A DNA stretch of 64,000 nucleotides from positions 308,798,014 to 308,862,013 of the forward strand of contig NC_081405.1 in NCBI RefSeq assembly GCF_030272615.1, read 5' to 3'. Source of the DNA: Cryptomeria japonica. Taxonomy: Eukaryota; Streptophyta; Pinopsida; Cupressales; Cupressaceae. Both the position numbers and the translations under genes were made by a program. Below the pieces are notes generated by a model. That model was not told the DNA's origin. It searched no databases and saw only the letters and a list, made by a program, of their open reading frames with translations. Shown here piece by piece: positions 23,116 to 36,470 of this stretch. Positions within the stretch are counted from its first letter, which is position 1. Every line of letters begins with the position of its first letter.

Positions 23116-24486
23116 ACACCCCCTTCAATAAAACACAAACCAAAAAAATACGCAGCAGAGAATTTTTATTTTCATATATTTATTTATTTTAGCAATTACA
23201 GATTTGAATAAAAACATTAACTAAACTAGGAATCCAAATTTTATAAATTAGATATAAAATTAAGAATCTCAGTGAATATAGTTTCTCTTAAATATCCGAA
23301 TACAGGTACCAACACAAAAATTTTCCCATTCTACCCTATAAACTTCTAAATTCAAAAATAAATAAAACTATGAATTTATTTTCTCATAGAACAATAGTAA
23401 TCGAAAATTAAAACTAAAATCTTTATTTCTAAACAAAATGAAATTCATAGATAGCACAATAACCTCTATGATTTATATTTTTAACAATGAATTTAGATAT
23501 TTACAGGAAAACAATTAATAATTAGAAAGAAATTGAAAGAATAAATATACAGATTAAAATATTTTAAAGAAAACAGATTGGAATAAAGAGATTTTGTAAA
23601 TTAAGAACCCCAATTCCTAGGTTTCCAAAATTTCTCCAAAGCCATGAATTAACCAAGATAACATTTCCAAGGAAACCCAAAAGGAATGTAGACAGTTTCA
23701 ACACTATAATTTTTTTTTAAATAAATCTTACAAGGCTTTTAATTCCTACCTCGAAACACAATCCTGGAGAAATGTAGAGGCAATCTTGACTTCCAAAATT
23801 CAAAGCTTCCCAATCGAGAGATTGACAATTCCCAAAACAAAAAATAAAATCAAACCATTAAAATTCATCCCAAAACCTCTGCAAATTCTTTTTCGAGAAC
23901 TCTCTTTCCAAAATTGAGAAAAAGAAACAACAAGAAACCAACCCCTCATTTTGAAAAATTTCCAGAATATAAAGATTTTTCCCAAAAGTCATCTCGAGGA
24001 ATGAAAATTTCCCCAAGAACTCACACATGCACATAAGATCAAAAAGCATGCCATTTGAGAAAAATCTAATAAAGTTTAATTAAATACACATAAATAAATT
24101 AAAAATCAATTACTGTATTTTAACATTACAATATGACTCAATAAATTATTAAATAAATCTTTTTCATTACTTTATTTAAAAAATAATATTTTTACTGATT
24201 AATTTATTTTTTACTATAATATTAATTTATTAATATAAAGGTAAAGTGTTAATTTAACTCCTTTAATATATTTACAAATACAAACATAAACATCAATTAT
24301 TAATTGCTTGAAAGTACTAATAATTAATTAAATTAAACTCAATTATAATAAACACTAATAATAAATTAATAATTAAATTAACCAACACATCCTCAATCAC
24401 CCATACTCTTAATTATATTTATTAGCATTTAATATCGAATATATCTATTGATGACATTATAGAAAATTCTAATGTCACAATACCTC
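23116..24486. other. AT-rich spacer, nothing recognised
   Basis: Long AT-rich stretch without a motif-bearing frame. A short minus-strand frame at 23800-23985 has no recognisable family. Confidence 0.5.
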
Positions 24487-25005
24487 CTTATTTGTAGCTG
24501 GCCTAAAGGGGCATTACATTTGAGGGCAGCTTTCAAAGTTCTTTAGGCTTGTTGGCTTTTTTCCGTGCAATGACTATACTATTTTGTGTTTATGTTCACT
24601 GGATAAGTGTTTTTAATATCATGAGGTTTCTAGGTGCCTTCCAAAAACAAATGTTTTTCAGAGAATGTCTCTGGTCGTGGTGGTCCTTTAGGAAAATGGT
24701 CAAGGGATGCCTTCCAAAACACATTGTTATCTCTATGTTTCCTTGGCTATGTTTTTGTTAGTGCAAGGGTTTTTATTTGGATTACGGTTTGAGGTGTTGT
24801 CTTAAACCCCTTTGTTCTAAGAATTTAATCTAGTTTAGGGTTCAAGATCCTTATTCCTGCCAAGTGAGTGCTCCAGCCAAAAGCTTCTCTTTCAAAAAGG
24901 GGGTTCCCTCTTTGGTGGTGTTGGTTGTCTCATTAGTTGTGAGTTACTCATTGTTATGTCAATGTTTTGGGCCCTCTTCCACTTTAATTAATAAGAACAT
25001 TTTAT
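24487..25005 (+). mobile_element. Possible LINE 3' end fragment
   Basis: A T/G-rich stretch much less AT-rich than its flanks. It ends GTTTTGGGCCCTCTTCCACTTTAATTAATAAG, given here in two parts: GTTTTGGGCCC, then TTCCACTTTAATTAATAAG. This recalls the end of LINE copy A (GGTTTTGGGTCCCT...CCCTAATC). I found no target duplication or clear domain, so the assignment is weak. Confidence 0.3.
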
Positions 25006-25013
25006 TTACAATA

Positions 25014-25586
25014 TTTAGTTTAAAGACTTATTTTATTTTTTCAATAATAATAATAAATTATAAATAAAATTTTCAAAATTTTAAAGATAGATGAAAAATT
25101 AAAATTAATTTGACTTTTTATTTTACAATTCACAACTTATTTTATTTTCCTATATAAATATCATTTATAATATTTGTCTAAACAATATTTAGAGTTAATT
25201 GGAAGTAATTTTTTTGAAATTATATGTTAGTTGTAGTTTAAATTTAATTATTTTTGTGTGTCAAATATTTAGAAAAATATTTACATCCAAAAAAATAAAA
25301 TGTAAATATAAATATTAATTCTAAATATTTTCTTGAAAAATATTATAAATGACATTCATATAGAAATAAAATAACTTTTGAACTAAAAATCAAAGGTAAA
25401 TTTTGTTTCTATAAATTCTACATATTATTTAGACAAATATTATATATGATATTCATATGGAAAAATAAAATAAGTTGTGAAGTTAAAATCAAAATAATTT
25501 TTATTTTTCATTCATATTTAGAATTTGATTTTTTTAAAAATGATTTATTACTATTATTGAAAAATAAAATATCTATTCAAACTAAA
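25014..25586. repeat. Foldback (inverted-repeat) element
   Basis: Left arm 25014-25193 (starts TTTAGTTTAAAGAC) pairs with right arm 25418-25586, whose reverse complement starts TTTAGTTTGAATAGAT. The similarity covers both arms, including the block CACAACTTATTTTATTTT. The loop (about 25320-25400) contains a second, weaker copy of the right-arm sequence. No transposase frame is present. A MITE or foldback transposon is the likely origin; I saw no clear target duplication. Confidence 0.7.
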
Positions 25587-26493
25587 AAAGATTAGATTAC
25601 TTAATATTTCCATATTTTATTTACTAGCTCTTGCACCTGAATGAGGTGTAATGGTCAAGCCGATAGTAATTTATATTATTTAATTATCTTTATAATTTAA
25701 ATATAGATTTTTTTATTAATATTATTAAATGAATTTTTTTTTAAATAATATAAGAACAAGTTAAGAATTAGAAAAATATATGATTCTCATAACAGATCAT
25801 AAAATATGTCCAAAAATTTGATATTAAATTTATCCCATAGTCAAAATCTTAAATCATTTCAAACACACTATCCATCAATCTTTCCCTCTCCAATACTTGA
25901 AGAAGATTTGTGGGGAGATTTTTCCTCTTATGTGAAATGGAAGGGTAATGGCAAGTCGAAAGTAGGTGAGCATTCTATATTAGATTAAATTAATTTATGT
26001 TTTTGTCGGTAGAAGCCATCTACCCATAGAGTCAATGTTTTATGCAGAAAATGTTTAATACAACATCTAAATAATGATAGTATTCATGAAAAAAAAATGT
26101 GGCGTAGAAAGAAAGGCTTCAAGTTTTCCAAACTTTGAACAAATTCTAGTGGCATTTACTTCGATCTGTCCTCTAGATTCCCAATTATAGGAAAATAAAA
26201 GGTAGAGGTCAGGATGATTCGAGTAAAAAGGCATGATGTGGTTGTTCCTGTTCATTGGATACTCTTTCAATTAAACTACAATCTTAACCAAAAGAAAATG
26301 CATTCACCTAAAACTACAATAAACAATAAACAACGTAGATGAATTTGGTCAAGTGTTTAATCTATTTTTGATTTATTTAGCTAGTTCATTTAAAATTCTA
26401 CTTAACATGTACAAATCCAAAACATTTGAAAAAAACATGTGGCAGGGGTTGTTTGATATTAAGAAGAATGGTTTCTTACTTCACTCAATCTCT
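25587..26493. other. AT-rich spacer
   Basis: No gene recognised. A 60-codon frame at 25806-25988 shows no family motif. Confidence 0.45.
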
Positions 26494-26713
26494 ATGATGT
26501 GCAACTACGCCTCGTGGGATGGTGGGGTGTGTATTCTATGCATACCCCCATCACCTTGTGAGAGTCATTTGGCAATGGAGTATGCCTCGCGGTGTAGCAG
26601 GACATAATATGTAACTAAGCCTCGCAGGATGGTAGGCTTTGTATTCTATGCCTACCCCGTCGCCCCAAGAGAGTCATTTGGCAATGGAGTATTCCTGGTG
26701 GGGTAGCGGATTA
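26494..26713. repeat. 110-bp tandem duplication
   Basis: Two adjacent units, 26494-26603 and 26604-26713, share blocks such as TGTATTCTATGC and GAGAGTCATTTGGCAATGGA at the same offsets. They differ at scattered sites, so the duplication is not recent. The units are GC-richer than their surroundings. Confidence 0.8.
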
Positions 26714-27137
26714 GAATGTTCCATAATATTACAAACACTTGCAATATTAAATTCAAAACAATTCAATAGTAACTAATCAAGACTTCCTATCCTCACAAAG
26801 AAAATTTGTATATAAATAAAAGATATAAACAAATATCTAGAAATTCTTTATAAGTTGTTGTTTTCCTAATTGATATTTTTCGCTAAATGTTAGAGGGTTC
26901 TTAGCTAGGTTCTTAGTTTCATACATTCCTCTAAATATGTATGTGTTGTTGGTTTTTGGTAATGTAAATATATGCATATTAAAAAACTATATATTTTTAG
27001 TTGGAAACATCTCTATTGATTGTTCTATACCTATTTTAGTAATATATGTTGTATAGACACAAAGAAAATACATCCACAGTTCCAACTATACTATTTGAAT
27101 AAAATCCCCAAATCATTATGCTTTGATGGATATCCAC

Positions 27138-27520
27138 ACCCTATTGTAAAACTCCCATGATTTTGACATACATGTCAACCAGGGTAGTTGCAACTACATC
27201 CTTTGACAAAATTCTACTATCCATTGTGCTTTGATATACGTTCATGCCTTGTTTCAAAGCTTCAATTTTTGCACAAGCATGGAGGATGCTTGGAAAGATT
27301 GTGGGCTTTGGCTCTAGATTTGCTAATTGCATTTGCACGAAAGTTTTTAAAGTCATTTCGACAAATCCATGTAGTACATATCATTCAATGATGGCATTCC
27401 ATGAGACCACATTTGTTTGAGGCATTTTCTCAGACAGATCATATTCTTTGTCCATGCTTCCACATTTTGCATACATGTCAACCAGGGAATTGGCAACTAC
27501 AACATTTTGACAAAATTCCT
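27138..27520 (-). pseudogene. Pentatricopeptide-repeat (PPR) protein fragment
   Basis: Read on the minus strand, one frame runs through 'VVVANSLVDMYAKCGSMDKE', 'KMPQTNVVSWNAIIE', a TGA, 'MTLKTFVQMQLANLEPKPTI', 'FPSILHACAKIEALKQGMNV' and 'KDVVATTLVDMYVK', ending 'IMGVLQ' and a stop. These are the alternating P, L and S type repeats of plant organellar RNA-editing and processing factors. About three repeats of what is normally a protein of several hundred residues are left. There is no start and no C-terminal E or DYW domain. It is a decayed gene piece rather than a gene. Confidence 0.85.
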
Positions 27521-28960
27521 CTATCCTCTATCTTTTATGGTTTGATGGATGTTTCTAAAATAAAGTAACCTAAAAGTAAGCAACCAATGACAAAGGGAAA
27601 CACAAAATTGGCCAAGATATGAAGTAGATGTCCACATATAAATCACTTCTTGGGGAAGAGAAACATGAAATAACTTGGTGAGAATGGAACATGTAAAACA
27701 AGCAATGAATGAAAACATTGAATTGTAATCCAAGAGGACAATGGTGTGGAACATATATAGGAATAATTTCTTACTATTTTAAGGCTATCCAAGTATGAGT
27801 TTTTTGCTACATCTTTACCACATAAATTAAAAAATCCATGCCATGACTTGAAGTCATTTAATTAAAAAATTAAAAATCAATGAAAGGAAAAATAAGAAAG
27901 CATTATAAAGCACTCATGTGGTTGAATAGTGACACAAACACAACTATGGATCATATATATTCATTGTAGTCTTCATTGTTGATACGCAAAATCTTGAACA
28001 TTCAAAAAAAGAATCTAATGTCATTATTTCACATATTTAATATTCTTTATTAAAAAATATATTGATTAAGAATTTATGTTTTCTATAATGAGTGGATCTT
28101 TGTCTATATAAGATGACAAAGGAATCCAACAATTACATGACAAAATAGAAACAAAATATACCATTTTATATGTAGCAAATATCTTCTTTTAAATTATTAG
28201 TAGAGATTAACAAATTCAATAAAAAAATATATTTAATAATTTCTATTTTTAATGATATTTTTTAATAATGATAATAAGTTTAAAAACTAAAAATTTGTAT
28301 TAGGAAAAATTTAATTGTTTTTGTTTGGAATAAATTTTTTTTAATGTAAAATAAGAAAAATTTAACACTAATGCAATAGTTCTTATTAATATATCTCACC
28401 ATTTCTTTAAGTAGATGTATATAAGATATCTATATACAAATATAATAGAATACAAAATATAATTTAATGAGGTTTAATTTTAATATAATATAATTATTCT
28501 TCATATCATAACAATTTATTGTTAAATTTATGCAATTTAACATCAAATTTTATATGAATTATTTTTTTACAATTAAAGAAGATTAAATAGATTCTGAAAA
28601 ATATAATTATTATAATATACTAAGAAATATTAAAACAATTATTCTATTCAGAATATATATTGAAAATTAATTCAATCATGCATCTTAATATTAATATATA
28701 AAATAAAAATACTAAATTTTCAAACAAACAATTGTAAAATAGTAAAAAATTCTAAATACTTTAATCTTTAAATAATTAAATATATTTGAAAATTATATTA
28801 TTATAATAAAAAAATGATATATATATATATATATGAATCATCAATGTTTTGATTCACATTTCGTGATCCATCATGACAAAAAATGAAAATTAAAAAAAAT
28901 AATCATTAATCTAGTCTTTCATTTGATTTTCCACTTAATATTTTTCAACACGAGAGTCAC
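27521..28960. other. AT-rich spacer with (TA)n
   Basis: No gene recognised. A TA microsatellite lies at about 28817-28834. Confidence 0.5.
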
Positions 28961-28964
28961 CCTA

Positions 28965-29375
28965 ATGATGTGCGAGAAGACTAAGTGATATTGGTCCCAA
29001 ATTTCTTAAATATAAAAAATTAAATATATTGTTAAAACGTCATAATTCTATTAGAAATCCTATGAAAAGTAAATACGTTGCTGAGTCTAAATAGTGTAAA
29101 CCAGGGAGCACATGGTACCCTCCACTGAGACTAACAACGCCACGACATGAACAAATTGAACACGATTCCTTTGTTTTGATTTTTTGAAGGTACCAGTGAA
29201 TCATTCAAGCTGGAAGGTTAAAAGAAAATGTCAGATAAATGAATACGTTATCTCTGAAAAGGTCAGATAGAAGAAAAAGTCAAATAACTGAAGGATGCGT
29301 TGTTTATCCAAAGATGGTCAAATTCAAATTGTAGTAGGTAGAGATTATATCGAATCTGTGAAACACAAGAAATTG
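28965..29375 (+). repeat. Second copy of the expansin-like gene's upstream region
   Basis: This stretch aligns with about 58135-58660, the promoter side of the expansin-like gene. Shared blocks include TCCCAAATTTCTTAAATATA, CCAGGGAGCACATG, TTTTGATTTTTT, GTCAGATAAATGAA and GGTCAAATTCAAATTG. The similarity stops near GAAACACAAGAAATTG. No expansin exon follows it, and the copy diverges by many substitutions and small gaps. Confidence 0.8.
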
Positions 29376-29793
29376 CAGTGTTCACTAGTAGGCATAATGA
29401 TTCTCATGAGTAGCCCTCGTGATGTGCTTAATGATGTGGTTTCACCTATTGTGATCAATAAATATTAAATATTAAATATTAAATAAAAAACATAAAATAT
29501 TATACTTTGTTTCACTCCTAATTACAAAGTTGTGTTAGTTTAAAGATAACTAAAATAGATAAACGCATTTTACTAAATTATGTTTATTTAACAAAAAAGT
29601 CATGTGTGCTTCTGTATTGTTCATTTGTGCATATACAATTGCTCAGATTAACAGCATAATCGTGTACTAACAAGGTTTACACATGAAAACAGATTAGAAA
29701 TATTAAATCTATCGACTTCTAGGGTCCAGGTAGTAATGAGTACATAAAAATAAATGGTGACGATTGATTTGGTCTAAGTGGTTGTAAGATAAA
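29376..29793. other. AT-rich spacer
   Basis: No gene seen. The exons expected from the promoter-like copy upstream are absent. Confidence 0.5.
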
Positions 29794-30081
29794 TGTTGTA
29801 CATATAGTATCTTTTCATATTTAGGAGATGGCTATGAACATAAATATAGTTTTACAATTATTTTTATTAGTTTGGGCTGGTGAAATGGAAAAGGAAGGAT
29901 TTATTAAATTAATATAGTCTGTTAAAACATGTGTTGGACATATAATATTTTTTTATCTTTAGGAGATGGCTATGAAATAAAAGGTGAATATAATTATAGT
30001 TTTATAATTATTTTTATTAGCTTTTGTTGGTTAAATGAAAAGGGAAGGATTTATTAAATTAATATAATTTGTTAAATCATG
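29794..30081. repeat. ~140-bp tandem duplication
   Basis: Unit 1 (29794-29930) and unit 2 (29931-30081) share TTTAGGAGATGGCTATGAA and GGAAGGATTTATTAAATTAA in order. The second unit has an insertion of about 14 bases. Confidence 0.8.
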
Positions 30082-32827
30082 GAAACAATTATTACTACTT
30101 CTTAAAATGAGAAAAATTATTCAAATAAATTGTAATAAATCAATTTATTAATTGGATTAGGATGTGTAGTTTTATTGTGTCTACATTTTCTCTCTCCTTG
30201 AGGCAATGTGAAACTTAAGAGAAGTAATATAGTTTGAATGAAAAATAAAAAAGAGTGGATTTAGGGAAGATAGGACAAGTGGAAATATACCCTAGTCATA
30301 TGAAGGTTTGGAGTGATTACAAGGAAGGAGTGGGATATTGCCTAAGAGAATATATGGTTTTGAAGAGCATATGTGTCTTCTTGAAATGAATTTAGTGGAG
30401 GGTGAAAGATAAAATGCAACATGAATATTTTGGGTTGGGGGAATAGTCATGTTGAGATAGTTTGAGAATCTACTGTTCAATTTAGCACTATGCATTTCAA
30501 ATTAAGGTACAAAAACTAGTGTAACTTTGTAAATGACTAACTCATTAAAACATCCATATCAAAAACCATAAATCAACAAGTAAAACTAGGGCTTGGAGAT
30601 CAAACCTGCCAACAAAAACATCAAAGAGTTTATAAGCTATTCATATAAACAAAAACATAAAAGTAGTGAGACATTAACCTAGAGGCAACAAAAAGAAACA
30701 ATAAAGGGACACTAAGAGATGTAGCCACATCAAACCAACATCTCATCTATCTCTACCTGTCATGGGGGTATGGTATTGTTCTTTATTCCTTTAGCTTGTC
30801 CATCCTCTTACTTTATAGGAGCATTACTCTTCTTCTTTCTCTTAATATTTTTCCCAGTATATCACCACCTCCATCACACTTTTTTGCACATGATTTGTAT
30901 TAAGTCTAACCAGGTTCTCAATACCCCCTTCTAGGTGTTTAATCCATTCTCTGTTTCTCCTTTGTCCAAGGCATTTTGAGGGGTTCTTATATTTTCAACC
31001 CATGGGGGCTTCACGTGCTAGGCAATATTATATCACATGAATTCACATTGGGGGATTTAATATCCCAAAAATGAGGGTGCAATATATTGCCTATCGATTA
31101 AACCAAGGGGATTCTTTAGTATGCCATGAATGCACGTGCTATAAACTAAGTTCACTAAGTGAAGACCCCGTGTTTCAACCCTAGCATTTAAGTTGTCTAA
31201 AAATGGGGCCAATACATGTTAATAAATAGACTCGATAGTGCCAGCACCTATATTTTGGTCCTCAATATTATCATCCCCATAATCCTTTAAACCATTTAGC
31301 CATTCAAGTACCTCACTAAATTACGCCTTGGTCCATTGACTATATATTTTAATCCCTGTGATAAGTACAATATAATTAATTGTCCTTATAGTAAACTTGC
31401 CTTTGTATGCCTTCAATTATTTTATTATATATATAGTTATTTTCAACCACTCCTCATGAAATTTTTGATCACCATTTAGTATTATGTGCATGCATTATAC
31501 TTTGTTTGATATACTATTACTAATTATTTATAGGTGGCGAAAGTTATTCTCTTATATAATAAGTTGTTCATTATTCAATCCCTAAAACTCAATAATTTCA
31601 TTATTCTTATCACTGAGTTTACATTAGTAGGTCATTGCCTCATAGATCAATCTATCGTCCAATATTTCAAGTATCTCCCAACAAGTCTTTGTTATAGTTA
31701 TCACACCTCAGCATATATGATTTACTTTTTTTTTCTTGTATTTATAAGATTACAGAAGTTGGTGAATTGGCATTTCATACCACCATGAAATATTGCATGT
31801 ATACAATGAGCTTATCTACATACTTCTTATGTTCTTCCATAGTATTTCAATCTCTAACATATATTCTCCAAAAGACTAGTATTGGTGATAGGAAATGTGT
31901 TAAATTTATTTCATCTATAATATTTGATAGATTACATATCCTATATAAAGGTGTGGACATGTTAAAAGTTAGACAACCAATAAAATAAACCTGCTAGAAC
32001 ACAAACATAATTGACAAGACAAGGTAATAATAAATCGTTATGCTAACATTCCCCCTCTTATCAGATTCTTTCTACAAAACTACCAACGATACCACAAAAT
32101 AGGCCTTGCCAAGGGACCGATCCCTAAGGGTTAAATCACAAAACTTGCTAATGACATATAATAAATAAATATTTTTTAGAAGATATTTCCTTAAAGAACC
32201 AATTCTTAAATAAAGTGAAACTCCACCAAACAGCCTCATGAACATCATAAAGGTGCAGGTCTAAGCTGAATTCTCAAGTTCTCCTTTCCTAGAACTCAAA
32301 AATCATAAACACCAAATTATTGGAGAACCATCCACAATATTGTATCTTGAATCTCATAAGGATATAATTCTCAATCAAATTCTTCTGAAATATCTAAGAA
32401 ATAATCGATATTGAGTTCAAAACCAAATCCCTTACATATCTCTGAAAAAGGAATCATCACAATACATTTATTTTTCAAACCTATTAACAACTACAAGAAT
32501 ATAAAAGCAAGCAATTGAAGCTAAATATTCTTCTTATGCAAAGAACTACGTAAAAGTGAGATGCTAATTTGAGATGAGGTAAATTTGTCAGCATCTAGTG
32601 CCTCCATCCTCCAAAACAATCCTATTATAATTCATCCTTTTAATTTCTTAGATGAGTCTTTAGAGGCTTAATAGGTGTTGCAAAAGTAGCTCCAATTATT
32701 GTACTTTGAAAGGCAAGTCATTTTCCCTTAGTTACTACTACCAAGACTATGGCTATAATTGACACACATATTTTTAAACCAATCATGGGAATATCTACCC
32801 TGCAGAACCAAATTTTATCAAAGATGG
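30082..32827. other. Spacer, no recognisable gene
   Basis: Between about 30750 and 31260 the minus strand shows a stop-broken, protein-like composition (for example 'ETRGLHLVNLVYSTCIHGIL') that may be an old transposon frame. I do not recognise it. The rest is AT-rich with no feature. Confidence 0.4.
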
Positions 32828-33049
32828 ACCTAGTAGCATTATTTATTTATTGGGTAAAAACTTTATTGAAATTCAGAAACTAGCATTACAAGAAAAGAAA
32901 GGAACCCTTGGCTCTAAAAGAGAATAAATAACTACCCCCAAAAACAAGCTTCAACCTCACCTAAGGCCATATCCCTCCATATCATCATCAAAGATTTTCT
33001 CCAATTCCAAGCAACAGATAGGGGACAAATGCCCCCACTCCTCAGCCAT

Positions 33050-33626
33050 CCAATCAACAATATTCTTAGAGGCTCACTTAGTCAAACAAATTAGCTGCCC
33101 TATTCCATTCATGTAGAATGTGGACAAAAGACACAGTCACCGTCCTAGAACTAATCTATAAAATCTGTTGAACAATCCAAGAAAGTTACCAATTAACTTC
33201 AATCACCTTCTGATTAACTAGAAAATTCACCATAACCTATGAATCAGATTCACAAATAATCTTGTGCCACCCTAAAGAATAAGAACATTCAAGGGCAAAC
33301 ATAATCACTAACCCCTCCATAAATTTATTAGCCTTCTACCCTTTATGGATAGAGAAGAAAAACACCACTTCTCCTAAACTATTTCTACCAAAACCACCAA
33401 TCCTAGCTGGTCTTGGACTACCCGAGAAGGAGCCAACTATGTTGATCTTCAAGAAGGTCTCTTGGGGAGGCTGCCATATGCCTTCCCTTTGAACCTTCAT
33501 TTTGGCATGCCTACCTCTTTTGATGCAATTTGAGGCAGATGACAATCCTTGATTACCCAATCTCTCTATAATATATGCATCTTTCTTGTCAAGTGGAAGT
33601 ATCACCTCACATTTGCCATCCACCAT
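33050..33626 (-). pseudogene. LINE E RNase H domain
   Basis: On the minus strand, 'WQPPQETFLKINIVGSFSG' is the start of RNase H. The catalytic Asp position reads Val (INIVG rather than INIDG). 'FMEGL' and 'CESDS' follow, the latter carrying the third acidic residue. 'EWNRAANLFD' (~33090) is the usual end. Stops follow the open part at about 33340. The lost first aspartate and the stops make it inactive. Confidence 0.8.
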
Positions 33627-36470
33627 CTCTTAGATCATCCCTAATTCTATGCCACACTTGATGAGCCAATAACCTCTCACCCCCAAAAATCCTTTGATTC
33701 CTCTCCAGCCAAAGATGCCAAAGGATGAATGTAATCCCAATATACCACACTATCTAGAGAAAATAAGACATCATACGAGGCTTACCCAGGTTGTTCCAGA
33801 ACTCCACCAGAGAAGTAGCACACACACAAGGATGTTTCCTAACACCACACAAAAGGTGCTAGATCTGCGTAGAGAAAGGGCAATGAAAAAAAAGATGTGT
33901 GAAATCCTCTTCACTAGCACCACATAGAACAGAGATAGAAGGTCCTTGAAATCCCCACTTCCGAGTATTATCCTAGGGAAAACATATATTCCATGCCATA
34001 TCCCACACAAAGCAATTAGACTTTGGCCAAGAGAACTTATTCTAGACACAGTTCCACCATTGAGCCTTCCCACCATTGGTCCTTACTACCATTGTCTATG
34101 AGCCAATAGTTCCCAATAACCACTCACAACTGTATAAAATCCCTTAGGATTCAGGAGCCAAGAAAGACAATCCTTGTTCATAAGGGAATTACAATGTCAT
34201 CCTAAGAATATATTATGGAGCTCAGCACAATCTTCTTCCAAACCAAATGTTGGCCACTCACTCGGGGCTTTCCATCTGGTAGCTTCCATCTGTCCACAAG
34301 GGTATAATAGTTTAAAATCACTCACTCTAGACTACTCCACCTCGACAAACTGTTGGCAAAGGGTCACCATATAAGGGTACTGCAAGGCAATGGAGGGAAT
34401 CTATCCCAAGAATGAAACCAAAAGGGGGCCTCTATCCCCCTCCTACATATCCAAAATAAACCTTTCTTAATCAAGGTAGCCCCCATCTTAAGCATACCCC
34501 AAATCACACCCTTTTCCCACTAGGGGGTAGCAAGGAACTCCTTTCTTCAAAATACCAGGAAGATACTTATGAGACAAAATTCTATCCAAAATCCGATCCT
34601 GGTCGACACACCATGTCCAGTATAACTTAGTAGCCAAGGTGATCCTAGATAAAGCCAACTGCCTCAAGCCAAGACTACCCAATTGTTTTGGACTACACAC
34701 AATATCCCCATTTAGAAGAAGAGAAGTTAGTGGTCCATAAGAGCTACCAAGCCATAGAATCCAGCTTCCTAAAAAAGCCCACCGAAGCCACCTGAAGCAT
34801 ACCTCTATTAAGCGGGAGAGCCTGAATCACATATTTGAGCAACTGAACTCGTCAAGCAAAGGAAAACCATCTATGCATCCAATAATTAACCATTCCAAGA
34901 AATTTGTCCAAGATATACTGCCATGACTCTCTACGAAGCTTAGTTGAAGAGATGGTATTGCCAAGATAGGTTAGTGGGAGAGATCCAATCTGGAGTCTCA
35001 TAATATGAACTATCCTCCTCTGAATAACTTTTGGAGTGTTGAATAAAAATATGGAGGACTTATATTCATTAATCAGTTGACCAAAATCACTTAGTTAAAC
35101 AACTAGCACTTTGTGCAAATTGGTAGCCTCCCTAATCATCGCCATGACCATCAAGGCAGTGTCATCCACAAATTGCAAGTGGGACTATGGAGGAAAACCC
35201 TCTCTCCACCACCATCCTTGAATAAGATCCAACTCAACGTTATGTTTCACCATCTTTCAAGACCCTTAGCCACAAGAAGAAAAAGATAAGGAGAGAGAGG
35301 ATTCCCTTGCCAAATCCCCCGAGAAGCCCCCAAAAGCTCAGTGTGCTCCCCATTTAGCAGTACGAAGAAAGAGATCTAAGTGACACAACTCATGACCCAC
35401 TAAATCCACTCCTTCGCAAAGAAAAAATCCCCCAAAATGTTTCAAGAAAAAGGGCCACCAAACTCTTTCATAGGCCTTTTCCATATCTAGCTTGATGAAC
35501 ATAGCCTTCTCCCTAGATGTTGCCATAGAATGGATGGTCTCCATAAAAACAACAATTCCATCCAGAATTTATTGGTCAGCCAAGAAGCAACTCTACTCCT
35601 TTGAGATAAGCCTTTTAAGCCATCTCTTCAATGTTTTAGCAACCAAATTTGATATGATCTTATAAATAAAATTACAAAGGGAGATGGGATGAAACTAACT
35701 TAAGCTATCTGTACCATCACATTTGGGAATAAGGGCGAGAAAAGTGGAGTTCAAATCTCTAAGAATTTTCTTATTCTTTTGATATTCCTAAAATACCTCC
35801 AATAAATCTATCTAAATAATATCCCAGAATTCCTAAAAGAATTTAATTCGAAATCCATTAGGGCTCAAAGCTTTCCCTTTTTTCATATGAAAGACAATCT
35901 CCTCCAATTCCTTAATATAGATATTTCTCATTAGTTTCTCATTCATCTCTCCAGTAACCAAATACCAAATGAGGAATACAATAAAGCACATGGGCTTCCT
36001 CAGTGGATCATCCATGAGAGTCTTCCCTAAATAGAGAGGCAAAGAACTCCACAACTTCTCTAGACATATCTTGAAAAGAAGAAATTTCCTCACCCCTTTC
36101 ATTCACAAGGATAGAAATAGTATTACCATACCTTCTATATTTCATTGAATTGAAGAAGAAAGAAGTGTTCTTGTCCCCTTCCTGAAGCCAATCCACTCGG
36201 TCCTTCTATTTCTAGTAGATTTCCTCTCGCAGTTCCCATTCTTCAATAGATTTCAAAGCTATACTTCCTCTTGCAACAAGGTCTTAGAAAAACCACATTC
36301 CATAATTTCTCTGGTGATGTCGTCTTACTCAGCTTGGGAAGCAACCTTAGCATGAAAAAGGTTTCCAATGCACTAACAATTCTACCCCTGAAGCTAGTAC
36401 TTAACAAATTGTAGAAATTTAGCAAAGGTATACATAGCAATACCATGAGTCGGTCTGCCATACTTCACCA
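33627..36470 (-). pseudogene. LINE E reverse transcriptase and zinc-finger region
   Basis: Reading down the minus strand, 'MDWLQEGDKNTSFFFNSMKY' (36196-36137), 'KGKALSPNGFRIKFF' (~35860), 'FIKLDMEKAYERVWW' (35490, catalytic Asp), 'GNPLSPYLFLLVAKGLE' (~35290) and 'LQFVDDTALM' (~35165, catalytic Asp pair) are the blocks of a non-LTR reverse transcriptase. After 34500 come remains of the zinc-finger domain between polymerase and RNase H, including 'HLFFHCPFST'-like sequence near 33880. There are many stops and several frameshifts. Confidence 0.85.

Noticed and set aside
22923-23192. Trp/Gly/Pro-rich open frame over the minisatellite
   Set aside because: A by-product of the repeat unit being nearly a multiple of three; it is open in more than one frame.
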